From Marinobacter halodurans (GTDB taxonomy: Bacteria > Pseudomonadota > Gammaproteobacteria > Pseudomonadales > Oleiphilaceae), in contig NZ_SJDL01000021.1 of assembly GCF_004327985.1 (NCBI RefSeq), positions 1 through 64,000 of the forward strand: a stretch of DNA of 64,000 nucleotides, given 5' to 3'. Made by a program: the position numbers and the translations under genes. This document shows positions 8,077-16,359 of this stretch, one piece after another (positions within the stretch are counted from its first letter, which is position 1; every line of letters begins with the position of its first letter). A model generated the notes under the pieces. That model ran no database searches and was not told where the DNA came from. It was given only the letters and a program-made list of their open reading frames with translations.

Positions 8077-9843
8077 TTAATGGTCGACCGCGTTGCTGGC
8101 ACCACGAGGGTAGCGCACGCTCTCGACCAGATCCTGGATCTCCTGCGGAGGTTCCTCGGTTGCGGAGGACACCGCGAAGGCGACGACAAAGTTGAAGAGC
8201 GCACCAATGGCACCGACGGACAGCGGGGAAATCCCCAGTACCCAGTGCTCCGGTGTGTCCGGCAGGTTGTTGGTGCCGGGGATGAACAGCCAGCCCTTGT
8301 ACACGAAGATGTAAGCCAGCGTGAAGGCCAGGCCCACCAGCATGCCGGAAATGGCACCGGTGTTGTTCACCCGCTTGGAGAAGATCCCCATCATCAGCGC
8401 CGGGAACAGGGAAGCGGCAGCGATACCGAACGCCAATGCCACCACCTGTGCGGCAAAGCCGGGCGGATTGGCCCCCAGGTAGGTGGCCACGACGATGGCG
8501 ACCGACATGGAGATCCGCGCGGCCATCAATTCGCCCTTCTCGGTGATGTTCGGGTTGATCGACCCTTTGATCAGGTCGTGACTGACCGCCGACGATATGG
8601 CCAGCAGCAGACCCGCCGCTGTGGACAGGGCGGCTGCCAGCCCCCCGGCGGCAATCAGACCAACGACCCAGCCCGGCAGGTTGGCGATTTCCGGGTTGGC
8701 CAGCACCAGGATGTCCCGGTTGACATCCAGCTCATTCCCGTTCCAGCCGCGGGCTTCAGCCTCGCTCTTGAAAGCCGGGGTGTCGTTGTAGAGCTGGATC
8801 CGGCCGTCGCCGTTCTTGTCGGTATACTGGATCAGACCGGTGGTCTCCCACTCCTTCACCCAGTTGGGACGGTCGTCGTACTGGATGGGGGCCGACTGGG
8901 TGCCTTCCGGATAAATGGTGGTCATCAGGTTCAGACGCGCCATGGAGGCAACAGCCGGTGCCGTCAGGTAGAGCAGGGCGATAAAGACCAGGGCCCAGCC
9001 GGCAGACCAGCGGGCATCCGCCACCTTGGGTACCGTGAAGAAACGGATGATGACGTGCGGCAGACCGGCCGTACCGATCATCAGTGTCAGCGTGAACAGC
9101 ACCATGTTCAGTTTGTTGTCCACGTCTGCCGTGTACTCATTGAAACCCAGATCGGTAATGACCTGATTCAGCTTGTCCAGGATCGGCATGCCTGAAGCCG
9201 TGTGATCCGAGAACAGACCCAGCGCCGGAATCGGGTTGCCGGTGAGCTGCAGGGAGATGAACACCGCCGGAATCGTATAGGCGACGATCAGCACGCAGTA
9301 CTGGGCCACCTGGGTGTAGGTGATGCCTTTCATGCCACCGAGTACGGCGTAGACGAAGACCACCACCGCGGCGATGATCAGACCCATGGTGGCGTCCACT
9401 TCCAGGAAGCGGGAGAACGCCACGCCGGCACCGGCCATCTGGCCGATAACGTAGGTCACCGAGGCGACAATCAGACAGATCACGGCGACCAGGCGCGCGT
9501 TCTTGCTGTAGAACCGGTCACCGATAAACTCGGGCACCGTGAACTTGCCGAACTTGCGCAGGTAGGGCGCCAGCAGCATAGCCAGCAGCACGTAGCCGCC
9601 GGTCCAGCCCATCAGGAAGGTGGAGTTGGCGTAACCACCGGCGGCAATCAGGCCCGCCATGGAGATGAAGGATGCCGCGGACATCCAGTCGGCGCCGATG
9701 GCCATACCGTTGGTGACCGGGTGCACGCCGCCACCGGCCACATAGAAGTCCTTGGTGCTTCCGGCCTTGGCCCAGATGGCAATGGCAACATAGAGGGCGA
9801 AGGAGCCGCCCACGAACAGAATATTAATGGCAAATTGACTCAT
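8077..9843 (-). CDS. Sodium:solute symporter (acetate permease type), large subunit
   Basis: A 588-residue inner-membrane transporter of the SSS family, VC_2705-like subfamily, with about 13 hydrophobic helices. Typical motifs include ADWMSAASFISMAGL near residue 55 and GGLAAALSTAAGLLLAISS near residue 405. A polar insertion at about 300-390 (rich in D, N, G) separates two helices and is characteristic of this subfamily. The upstream DUF4212 small subunit ends five bases before it, and the pair are known to occur together. Likely substrates are acetate or other short organic acids taken up with sodium; the substrate is inferred from family. The strong terminator at 8001-8032 follows. Confidence 0.93.
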   Translation of the reverse strand: MSQFAINILFVGGSFALYVAIAIWAKAGSTKDFYVAGGGVHPVTNGMAIGADWMSAASFISMAGLIAAGGYANSTFLMGWTGGYVLLAMLLAPYLRKFGKFTVPEFIGDRFYSKNARLVAVICLIVASVTYVIGQMAGAGVAFSRFLEVDATMGLIIAAVVVFVYAVLGGMKGITYTQVAQYCVLIVAYTIPAVFISLQLTGNPIPALGLFSDHTASGMPILDKLNQVITDLGFNEYTADVDNKLNMVLFTLTLMIGTAGLPHVIIRFFTVPKVADARWSAGWALVFIALLYLTAPAVASMARLNLMTTIYPEGTQSAPIQYDDRPNWVKEWETTGLIQYTDKNGDGRIQLYNDTPAFKSEAEARGWNGNELDVNRDILVLANPEIANLPGWVVGLIAAGGLAAALSTAAGLLLAISSAVSHDLIKGSINPNITEKGELMAARISMSVAIVVATYLGANPPGFAAQVVALAFGIAAASLFPALMMGIFSKRVNNTGAISGMLVGLAFTLAYIFVYKGWLFIPGTNNLPDTPEHWVLGISPLSVGAIGALFNFVVAFAVSSATEEPPQEIQDLVESVRYPRGASNAVDH

Positions 9844-9848
9844 CGTGC

Positions 9849-10112
9849 TTACTCCTCATGCAGGCCGAATTTACGGTCGAGCGCGTTCATTCTCCAGGCA
9901 TAGAAGAAGATCAGAACGATGAATGAGAGAATGGAACCCTGTTGGGCAAACCAGAATCCCAGATCCGTTCCGCCGACGTGAATGCCGGCCAGAAGAGGAC
10001 GGAAGAGTATCCCGCAGCCGTATGAGACGAAGGCCCAGACGATCAGGCATCCGACAATTAGGCGCAGGTTGGCCTTCCAGTAATCCACAGCGTTTTGAGG
10101 GTCGTGCGACAT
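9849..10112 (-). CDS. DUF4212 small subunit of the sodium:solute symporter
   Basis: An 87-residue membrane protein with two hydrophobic helices (about 17-37 and 52-72) separated by a short loop. It matches the DUF4212 family of sodium/substrate symporter small subunits, analogous in position to YjcH in the E. coli acs-yjcH-actP operon. The ATG follows GGAGAG. The stop lies five bases before the large subunit start, indicating one operon and probably coupled translation. It is the first gene of the transporter transcript, whose promoter should be in 10113-10475. Confidence 0.9.
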   Translation of the reverse strand: MSHDPQNAVDYWKANLRLIVGCLIVWAFVSYGCGILFRPLLAGIHVGGTDLGFWFAQQGSILSFIVLIFFYAWRMNALDRKFGLHEE

Positions 10113-10475
10113 AACAGCTCTCCAATGTTGTTTTTATTGAACATGGGCTCTTTATTGGTAGGCGTTTGGTCCGAGACCGGCGGGACTGACGAGATGATCG
10201 TCGGCGGCTGTCCGCTCCATGGCCGGATGTGGCCGGGGCGTGGATCAATACCGCCTCGGATCGGGGTTCGTGAAGTGCTGCACGGCGCTCGGGTCACTCG
10301 GAAATACTTGTTCGCATTCTTTTTCCATCTTTACCCAGAGTCAGACTCTACCGGGAGTCCGGGTATTGGATATTGGCAAATAGTCTAAGAATGCAATGGT
10401 TAGTGCTGAAACATCTTTGGAAAGTGATATGTCGCTTTGCCAACAGATAAGGGAGGCGGGAAAAGTGCCCATATA
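10113..10475. other. Intergenic region upstream of symporter operon
   Basis: This 363-base gap separates the exonuclease stop from the DUF4212 start. It should hold the promoter and control sites of the symporter operon (minus strand). The middle and exonuclease-proximal parts (about 10310-10440) are more AT-rich than the surroundings. I found no unambiguous sigma-70 or sigma-54 elements, and no clear terminator for the exonuclease. A weak inverted repeat (GACTC, 6-base loop, GAGTC) lies near 10343-10358. Confidence 0.4.
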
Positions 10476-11192
10476 TCAATGGTTTTTTAGCTGCTGGATG
10501 CGGCGCCCGACCCGCAGGGTAGCGTCGAGGTCGGCCAGGGAGTGGATGTTTTTCCGGCTGGCATAGCGCAGGGCGATCAGTGCCAGCTCCGCCGTGGCCA
10601 TGGCATCGGCCGCCGCGTGGTGGCGTTCACTGACCGTCAGTCCGAACCGGTCCACCCAGTCGTCCAGCCGGCCTTTGCCCGCCGTGGCGTCGGGGAACAG
10701 GGCAGGCAGGATCTCGGCAACGTCCAACCAGGCATGGCTGGCGGTGTAGCCCAACTGCTTTTTCAGGGCCTTCTCCAGGAAACGGCGGTCGAAGGCGGCG
10801 TGAAAGGCCAGGATGGGATCGCCGTTCATCCATTGCAGTAGGCGCAGGAGGGCATCTTCCGTTTCGTGCCCGCGCTGGAGGGATTCCGGGCCGATCCCGT
10901 GGATCAGGACGGTTTCGCGGATGTCCAGTTCCGGGCGCCGCAGGATCAGGTCGAATTGATTACCCAGAGGGATGCTCATCCGGTCTATGGCGACGGCGCC
11001 AATGGCGATCACCTCGTCCCGGGCGGGGTTGAGGCCGGTGGTTTCCAGGTCCAGGACGATCAGCCGCTGGTCGGCGAACGCCGTGCTGTCCAGCCGTCTG
11101 GGCGAGGGCAGATCCGCCGTATTCGGGTGTCGGGCCGATGAGCGTCGGCGCCGTGACAGCCAATGGCGGAGGTGTTCGAACAGGGCCGTCAT
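10476..11192 (-). CDS. DnaQ-like 3'-5' exonuclease
   Basis: A 238-residue DEDDh-family exonuclease. The motifs are in order: LDLETTGL (Exo I, D and E), HAAFDRRFL (Exo II) and RHHAAADAMAT (Exo III, H and D). About 40 basic residues precede the catalytic domain and a 35-residue helical tail follows. It resembles the DNA polymerase III epsilon-type exonucleases found beside DUF294 and acetate-permease genes in many gammaproteobacteria. Its start overlaps the stop of the DUF294 gene, so the two are translationally coupled. Whether it degrades DNA, RNA or a small nucleotide is not evident from sequence; the partner's nucleotide-related domains make a nucleotide role plausible. Confidence 0.92.
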   Translation of the reverse strand: MTALFEHLRHWLSRRRRSSARHPNTADLPSPRRLDSTAFADQRLIVLDLETTGLNPARDEVIAIGAVAIDRMSIPLGNQFDLILRRPELDIRETVLIHGIGPESLQRGHETEDALLRLLQWMNGDPILAFHAAFDRRFLEKALKKQLGYTASHAWLDVAEILPALFPDATAGKGRLDDWVDRFGLTVSERHHAAADAMATAELALIALRYASRKNIHSLADLDATLRVGRRIQQLKNH

Positions 11193-13099
11193 AATTGATA
11201 GGTGATCTCGAGCTTGTGCTGGAGTCTCTGGGCCTGACGGAACGACTCCCGCAGGATCCGCCGGTCCAGGGGATTAAGGTCGTCGGGATTGACGTAGTTG
11301 TGCAGGGGCTGGTCCTGGCTGGCCTGTTCCTGGTGGGCACGCATCCGGATGGCCTGGATCAGTCCATAGGCCTCTTTCCAGGCGTTGGCGTCCTTGCGGT
11401 CGAAAACGCCCTTTTGTGCCAGTTTCTCCATGCGTTCAACCGTGTTGGATTCGGTAATGCCATGGGCCAGGGCAAACACGCGAACCGACTCGACAAAGGG
11501 GGCCAGACCTTGGCGCTTGAGGTCCAGGGTGTGTTTCTCTCCATCGGGAGCGTAGCGAAAGCCGCGGAACAGGGTCAGTGGCGGGCGCCGTTCCACGGCA
11601 TTGGCTGCCAGCATTTTCTGGAACAGCGCGTTTTTCTGGATGCGCCCCACAATTTTTTTCTGGAGTGCCTCCAGTGGAGCGGCGGGACCGAACACGGCGC
11701 GCATGTCGAGAAAAATCGAAGAGTAGACCAGGTTCTGGGGCGTCGAGGTATCGATAAACCGAATAAACCAGTCGTCCCATTCGCTGCTGCTCAGGCACAG
11801 TTTGGGGTTGCTGGCCATGATGTTGCCCCTGCACAGCGTGAAGCCGCATTCGGCCAGTTCGTTGTTGGCGGTCTCCGCGAATGGCAGCAGCCGCTTTCGC
11901 ACGTCGTTTTCGCTCATGCCGTCCGGCGGGTCGAACAGGATGCCATTGTCCTGGTCCGTCAGCAGCGTCTGTTCCTGGCGCCCCTCGCTGCCGAAGGTCA
12001 ACCAGGTAAAGGGGATACCGGGATCGCTTTTCCGGATATTCAGTTCGAGGACACGGCGCACCGTCACGTCATTCAACGTCGTGATGATCTTGACGATCTG
12101 CCCTGAATCGGCGCCATGGGCAAGCATGGTGTCGACCAGTCGCGACACTTCCGAGCGCAGGCTGACGAGGGTCCTCAGGTGTGATGCCGTGGCGATGGTG
12201 CGTGCCAGGCGAACCAGGTCGACCCGTTGCAGGGAAAAAAGGTCGCGCTGGGAGACCACGCCGGCCAGCCGGCCTTCCTCGTCGACCAGGCACAGGTGGG
12301 CGAAATGGTGCTCGGCCATCAGCATGGCGGCGGAAAACGCATCCCGGTCCGCCGGCAGGGTCATCGGTTCCCGCGTCATGACCTGGCTGACAGGCGCATC
12401 CAGGGAGGCGGTTTCCTCAGCCACCATGGTGCGCAGGTCGCGCAGGGTGAAAATGCCCACGGGCTGGCGGGTTTCGTTGGTCACGATAATGCTGCCCACG
12501 TCATTCTGGTGCATCCGGGCCACGGCCTTGCGGATGGGAGTGTCCGGTGAGCAGATGATGGGGTTGCGCAGGGCGTAGCGGTCCAGCGGCGTGTCCAGCG
12601 AGTGGGTGGGGCTGATCGAGGCCATGGCACCGGACTGGATGCGCTGGTTCACCTGATCCAGCAGACTGCTGACCCCGCGCAGACAGAAATCACGAAACGG
12701 ATCGCTTTCAGCAAACAGCGTGACGAAACCCTGATGATCCAGGCTGAGACAGAAGGTGTCTCCGGCGGCCCGGTGAAGGGTCCGGGTCGGGCGCTCACCA
12801 ATCAATGCAGCCAGCGGGAAGCACTCGCCCTGGCTGATTTCGAACGTGGTCTGCACACTGCCGTCCTTGCCTTCCCGCTCACCGCGGATCAGGCCCTGCT
12901 TGACGACATTGAACGTGGTCACCGGCCCGTCGTCCGGGGAAATCACCACATCGTTGTCGGCGTAGAAACGCAGCGTGCAGTGTTCGGCAAAATGAGCCAG
13001 ATGATCCTCGTCCATGCTGGCAAACGGGTTGTGTTCGCGCAGGAAGGCCATGATAGCCCGTGTGTTCTGCGGATGTGAGTCCCGGATTTCGGCGGGCAT
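11189..13099 (-). CDS. cNMP-binding/CBS/DUF294 nucleotidyltransferase-like protein
   Basis: A 636-residue cytoplasmic protein. Residues about 15-150 form a cyclic-nucleotide-binding-like beta barrel. Two CBS domains follow (about 170-295). A DUF294 nucleotidyltransferase-like domain has the motif TFGSEGRQEQTLLTDQDN with its GS at about 370-371 and acidic residues in place. A DUF294 C-terminal helical domain completes it. It resembles GlnD-type nucleotidyltransferase signalling proteins, but no target is known. The order DUF294, DnaQ-like exonuclease, DUF4212, SSS symporter is a recurrent gammaproteobacterial arrangement linked with acetate use. It is the first gene of its transcript and its stop overlaps the exonuclease start. 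Confidence 0.92.
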   Translation of the reverse strand: MPAEIRDSHPQNTRAIMAFLREHNPFASMDEDHLAHFAEHCTLRFYADNDVVISPDDGPVTTFNVVKQGLIRGEREGKDGSVQTTFEISQGECFPLAALIGERPTRTLHRAAGDTFCLSLDHQGFVTLFAESDPFRDFCLRGVSSLLDQVNQRIQSGAMASISPTHSLDTPLDRYALRNPIICSPDTPIRKAVARMHQNDVGSIIVTNETRQPVGIFTLRDLRTMVAEETASLDAPVSQVMTREPMTLPADRDAFSAAMLMAEHHFAHLCLVDEEGRLAGVVSQRDLFSLQRVDLVRLARTIATASHLRTLVSLRSEVSRLVDTMLAHGADSGQIVKIITTLNDVTVRRVLELNIRKSDPGIPFTWLTFGSEGRQEQTLLTDQDNGILFDPPDGMSENDVRKRLLPFAETANNELAECGFTLCRGNIMASNPKLCLSSSEWDDWFIRFIDTSTPQNLVYSSIFLDMRAVFGPAAPLEALQKKIVGRIQKNALFQKMLAANAVERRPPLTLFRGFRYAPDGEKHTLDLKRQGLAPFVESVRVFALAHGITESNTVERMEKLAQKGVFDRKDANAWKEAYGLIQAIRMRAHQEQASQDQPLHNYVNPDDLNPLDRRILRESFRQAQRLQHKLEITYQL

Positions 13100-13228
13100 G
13101 GCGGTTCCTGCGGTGCGTTGGGGTGTTGTTACCGGGAGAGTTTAGTCGAAGCTGTCGAATGCCAGGAATGCCGATGCGTAAGACTAATGTACAACTGTCG
13201 GCGTGGCATGATTTGGATAAGGTATACG

Positions 13229-13340
13229 CAGTTATCTCGTAACTGATCTCCGTCGGGATAACTGTCTGTGGTGTCTGAAAGCTTAAGGGAAGTTATCTTC
13301 CCGATATTATGCTCCCCCCGGTCCCCTCCGGGGGTTTTTT
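13229..13340 (+). ncRNA. Possible structured small RNA ending in a terminator
   Basis: No gene precedes the rightward terminator at 13315-13340, yet the preceding bases are highly structured. CAGTTA/TAACTG (13229-13234 with 13240-13245) competes with the longer CAGTTATC/GATAACTG pairing (13229-13236 with 13257-13264). A separate hairpin GGGAAG-TTAT-CTTCCC follows near 13287-13302. Mutually exclusive stems ahead of a terminator fit either a small RNA or a regulated leader. The 5' end is unknown; GGTATACG near 13221 is a poor -10 candidate. Confidence 0.35.
13315..13340 (+). terminator. Rho-independent terminator with no upstream gene
   Basis: CCCCCG (13315-13320) pairs with CGGGGG (13329-13334) around an 8-base loop, followed by six T residues (13335-13340). 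The transcript it ends must start between about 13100 and 13300 on the plus strand, where no gene is evident. Confidence 0.8.
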
Positions 13341-13482
13341 CGTTCTGGGCTTTCAATTCCTGCCTGATCCCCCTCTTTCGACTTGCTTCCGTGCCGGCAT
13401 GGCTGGTGGTAGAGTTTTTCTGTCCACTCCTGTTTTTTGGAGAGTCCCGGACACGCACCACTGCAACAAATCGGGAAGAACC

Positions 13483-14064
13483 ATGACCACAAAAGAGGAG
13501 CGGCTCAGCTTCCTGGAGGAGATGAGCGACGTCCGCCGCATCAAGCGCCCGAACCAGGCCGACGTGCAGGCATCGCGTGCGGTCACACCAGGCCACCTCG
13601 AACGCCAGCGCGCAGCGGTCAACGAGACACCGCGGGATGCCAATCCGCTGACCGGTGACAATGTCGACCCCCTCAAGAGCCACGATGTGCTGGCCTACCA
13701 ACGGCCTGGCATCCAGCATGGTGTCTATCGCAAGTTGCGCCTGGGCCAGTACCCGATCGAGGCACGCCTTGATCTGCACCGCATGACGGTGGAGGAAGCA
13801 CGCCGGGAAGTGTTCAGTTTTATCAACGAATGCCTCGCCCATGGCATCCGTTCCGCCTTGATCCTGCATGGCAAGGGGGAGCGAAACCCGGATGGGATCG
13901 CCCAGCTAAAGAGCTATCTGGCCAAGTGGCTGCCGGAGCTGGAGCCGGTCATGGCCTTCCATTCCGCGCAGAAACACCACGGCGGCACCGGTGCTGTCTA
14001 CGTCATGCTGCGCAAGGGCGAGCGTGATAAGCAGCGTAACCGGGAACGCTTCGGATCCAAGTAA
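13483..14064 (+). CDS. smrA: Smr-domain DNA endonuclease (SmrA type)
   Basis: A 193-residue protein. The N-terminal 90 residues are charged and probably extended. The C-terminal Smr domain (about 95-180) has the motifs LDLHRMTVEEAR, LILHGKG and HGGTGAVYVML typical of the MutS2-related Smr nuclease family. Stand-alone proteins of this kind nick DNA or RNA; the cellular role is not settled. The start at 13483 is preceded by GGGAAGAA. A longer frame upstream from 13309 would run through the terminator and is rejected. No operon partners: it lies alone between the structured region and a lipoprotein gene. Confidence 0.9.
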   Translation: MTTKEERLSFLEEMSDVRRIKRPNQADVQASRAVTPGHLERQRAAVNETPRDANPLTGDNVDPLKSHDVLAYQRPGIQHGVYRKLRLGQYPIEARLDLHRMTVEEARREVFSFINECLAHGIRSALILHGKGERNPDGIAQLKSYLAKWLPELEPVMAFHSAQKHHGGTGAVYVMLRKGERDKQRNRERFGSK

Positions 14065-14178
14065 ACGGATTGTCATCTCTGCGGTGCCTTGAGTGTGCCA
14101 GCATGAGCGACACTTAATACTGTGTGCTCTGGATCTGTGTTGAAATAGCGGGACTTGAAAGCCATCAGGGAGTTATTC

Positions 14179-14415
14179 ATGCGTAAGTTGATTCTGGTCG
14201 CGCTGGTTGGGTTGGTGCTCGCCGGCTGCAGTAAGGACCGTGTGTTCTGGGACGACAACGGTAAAGTGGATGAAGCCACCCAGGACCGGAAGGTCTGGGA
14301 CGATAATGGCAAGATTGACTCCAAGGATCGCAAAGTCTGGGATTCCAACGGCAAGATGGATTCCGGAGAGCGTAAGATCTGGAATGACAGTAACGGGGAC
14401 CCGGTGATCGAGTGA
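14179..14415 (+). CDS. Small lipoprotein of WDxNGKxD repeats
   Basis: A 78-residue precursor. The start at 14179 has GGGAG eight bases upstream; a longer frame from 14155 has none. MRKLILVALVGLVLAGC is a type II signal peptide with lipobox LAGC, so C17 is probably lipidated. The mature part, about 62 residues, is four consecutive units of roughly 13-16 residues with the pattern [D/E]R-x-x-W-D-x-N-G-K-x-D. The last unit is degenerate (ERKIWNDSNGDP). The D-x-N-G-x-x-D spacing recalls calcium-binding loops, but this is only a resemblance. No family is recognised. It stands alone with a terminator at 14447. Confidence 0.85.
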   Translation: MRKLILVALVGLVLAGCSKDRVFWDDNGKVDEATQDRKVWDDNGKIDSKDRKVWDSNGKMDSGERKIWNDSNGDPVIE

Positions 14416-14446
14416 TTCGACGATTGAGATGGGTATCTGATCAAGG

Positions 14447-14469
14447 CGCCGGGCATTGCCCGGCGTTTT
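14447..14469 (+). terminator. Terminator of the repeat lipoprotein gene
   Basis: CGCCGGG (14447-14453) pairs with CCCGGCG (14459-14465) around a 5-base loop, followed by TTTT. It lies 31 bases after the lipoprotein stop. Confidence 0.8.
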
Positions 14470-14530
14470 GCGTTTGGCCTGCCGGGTGCCGGAACAGTCC
14501 CGCTCGAGCCCCATGGATGTCGAGGATGAA

Positions 14531-14560
14531 TTGAGTGACTGCTTCAACTGCGGCTAGACT
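14531..14560 (+). promoter_or_regulatory. Probable sigma-70 promoter for the xdhC-like gene
   Basis: TTGAGT (14531-14536), 18 bases, TAGACT (14555-14560). It lies after the lipoprotein terminator and about 150 bases before the XdhC-like start, giving a long leader. Confidence 0.4.
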
Positions 14561-14712
14561 CCTGCTAACAAACACCAGGTGAAGGGTCGGCATGCCTGGA
14601 CGGGAATCCCCGTTTCGGCGTCGAACAGGAATCGGAAATGATCGTAACCCGGGTTGCCGGTTGCAGAAAGGCCGCGCGCGTATGGCGCAAGGCGCTGCGG
14701 GGGAGAGGCTAG

Positions 14713-15681
14713 ATGGCGCACCCTCAGATGTCCGTTCTCGAGTCTGCCCGGCGATGGCTGGCAGCGGGCGAGCGTGTCTGGCTCTGTACCATCCTGGAAA
14801 CCTGGGGGTCGTCGCCGCGACCTGCCGGATCGATGCTGGCGGTGAGCGGTGACGGCCACTGGGCCGGGTCGGTATCCGGAGGTTGCCTGGAGGAAGACCT
14901 GCTGCAGCGCACCGCCCGGGGCGATCAGCCCGATACGCCGGTGATCGTTGATTACGGTATCAGCGCGGGCGATCAGGAGCGTTTCAGGTTGCCCTGCGGT
15001 GGTCGTATCCAACTGCTGGTGGAGCCCCTGTCCGCTCGACATCTTGATGGCATGCAGCAGCTACTGCAGGCGCTGGCGGACAATCGAGCGGTCTGCCGGA
15101 TCGTGGCGCTGGACACGGGGGCGGTTTCGATTGAGCTTGATGTCCCGGCGCCAACCGGGATCCGTCAGGAAGAGGGCCGCGTCCATCAGGTACTGGGGCC
15201 CGAATGTCGATTGCTGCTGGTAGGCGCTGGTGACGTGTCCGCCCATGTGGCCGCCTTTGGCCATCGCTGCGGCTTCGCGGTAACCCTGTGTGAGCCCCGG
15301 GAAGCCTTCCTGCGGGGCTGGTGGGAAGCGGAGACGCCGGCGGTTGCTACATTGCCCGACGATCTGGTGATGGAATCCTTCAGTGACCGCTATAACGCGG
15401 TGCTGGCGCTGGCGCACGACCCCCGGGTCGACGACATGGCTCTACTGGCTGCGCTCAATTCCGAGTGCTTCTATGTTGGCGCGATGGGGTCGAAGCAGAC
15501 GTCCCGTGCCCGTCGCGAGCGGCTCTTGTCCCTGGGCGTTACCGATGAGCAACTGGCGCGTCTGCACGCTCCTGTCGGCGTAGCCATCCGCAGCAAAACG
15601 CCGGCGGAAATCGCTGTATCGATCATTGCGGATCTGGTGGACGCCCGACATGACTTGCTGGCCGGTAGCGGCGCTCTATAA
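14713..15681 (+). CDS. XdhC/CoxI-family protein (orphan)
   Basis: A 322-residue protein. Residues about 8-75 match the XdhC/CoxI N-terminal domain (TILETWGSSPRPAGSML, SGGCLEEDLL). Residues about 155-310 are the Rossmann-like XdhC C-terminal domain with the dinucleotide-binding-type motif LLLVGAGDVSAHVA and the conserved segment YVGAMGSKQTS. XdhC proteins help sulfurate or insert molybdenum cofactor into xanthine dehydrogenase-type enzymes. No molybdoenzyme subunit is nearby, so its client is not visible here. GGGAGAGG precedes the ATG. The mtnBDC genes follow after 51 bases and could be cotranscribed. Confidence 0.9.
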   Translation: MAHPQMSVLESARRWLAAGERVWLCTILETWGSSPRPAGSMLAVSGDGHWAGSVSGGCLEEDLLQRTARGDQPDTPVIVDYGISAGDQERFRLPCGGRIQLLVEPLSARHLDGMQQLLQALADNRAVCRIVALDTGAVSIELDVPAPTGIRQEEGRVHQVLGPECRLLLVGAGDVSAHVAAFGHRCGFAVTLCEPREAFLRGWWEAETPAVATLPDDLVMESFSDRYNAVLALAHDPRVDDMALLAALNSECFYVGAMGSKQTSRARRERLLSLGVTDEQLARLHAPVGVAIRSKTPAEIAVSIIADLVDARHDLLAGSGAL

Positions 15682-15732
15682 TACCGGGCAATTGATGAAG
15701 GATTCCTGAGTTGCCGACCGCCTGGAGGCCCC

Positions 15733-16359
15733 ATGTTTGATGTAACCCGCTATGCCGAGGCTGCCCAGTCGCTGATCGAAGCCGGCCGTTTCCTGTATGC
15801 CAACGGCTGGTCTCCGGCGACCAGTTCCAACTATTCTGCCCGCATCGATGAGCAGCATGTCGCGATTACCGTGTCCGGTCGCCACAAGGGGCAACTGGGT
15901 GCCGGCGACATCATGGTGGTGGACCTGACGGGAAAGCCGGTGCAGAGCAATACCCGTTCGTCGGCGGAAACCTTGTTGCACACGGTACTCTATGAGCAGT
16001 TTCCGGATATTGGTGTGGTGCTGCATACCCACTCGGTGAATGCCACGGTGCTCAGCCGGGCGCTGGCAGGTGAAGGGCGGCTCGAGTTGCGGGACTACGA
16101 GTTGCAGAAAGCCTTTCCGGGCGTGGGCACCCACGAGTCCACGCTGAGCATCCCGATTTTCGAGAACACGCAGGATATCGAAGCGCTGTCCCGGGAGACG
16201 CGGCAATGGTTTGCCGAGCATCCGGACCAGCCGGGCTACCTGATCCGGGGACATGGCCTTTATACCTGGGGAAAGACCATGGCAGACTGTTTACGCCATG
16301 TTGAGGCATTTGAGTTCCTGTTCGCCTGTGAACTGGAAATGATGAAGGTGATACGATGA
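15733..16359 (+). CDS. mtnB: Methylthioribulose-1-phosphate dehydratase
   Basis: A 208-residue class II aldolase-fold enzyme that dehydrates 5-methylthioribulose 1-phosphate to the diketo acid phosphate in the methionine salvage pathway. Visible motifs are ATSSNYSARID near the N-terminus, the zinc-binding LHTHSVNATVLS around residue 97, and the C-terminal GHGLYTWGKT with a third histidine. Length is normal for MtnB. Its TGA overlaps the mtnD start by four bases (16356-16359), so the three mtn genes form a coupled unit. The upstream enzymes MtnA, MtnK or MtnP are not in the window. Confidence 0.95.
   Translation: MFDVTRYAEAAQSLIEAGRFLYANGWSPATSSNYSARIDEQHVAITVSGRHKGQLGAGDIMVVDLTGKPVQSNTRSSAETLLHTVLYEQFPDIGVVLHTHSVNATVLSRALAGEGRLELRDYELQKAFPGVGTHESTLSIPIFENTQDIEALSRETRQWFAEHPDQPGYLIRGHGLYTWGKTMADCLRHVEAFEFLFACELEMMKVIR

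Larger units (their letters stand above)
13100..13482. other. Intergenic region between divergent DUF294 and smr genes
   Basis: A 383-base divergent region. It should hold the promoter of the leftward DUF294 operon and that of the rightward smr gene; I found no strong consensus for either. Its centre carries a set of hairpins ending in a clear plus-strand terminator, described separately as a possible small RNA. From the terminator to the smr start (about 140 bases) nothing further is seen except a good ribosome-binding site. Confidence 0.5.

Noticed and set aside
10343-10400. Possible sigma-54 promoter (TTGGC...TGC) in the symporter leader
   Set aside because: The spacing between the GG and GC elements is 16 bases, not the required 10.
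14592-14852. 86-codon frame with AAGGG upstream overlapping the start of the xdhC-like gene
   Set aside because: The composition looks random, and most of it overlaps XdhC coding sequence in another frame. A leader peptide cannot be excluded but is not supported.
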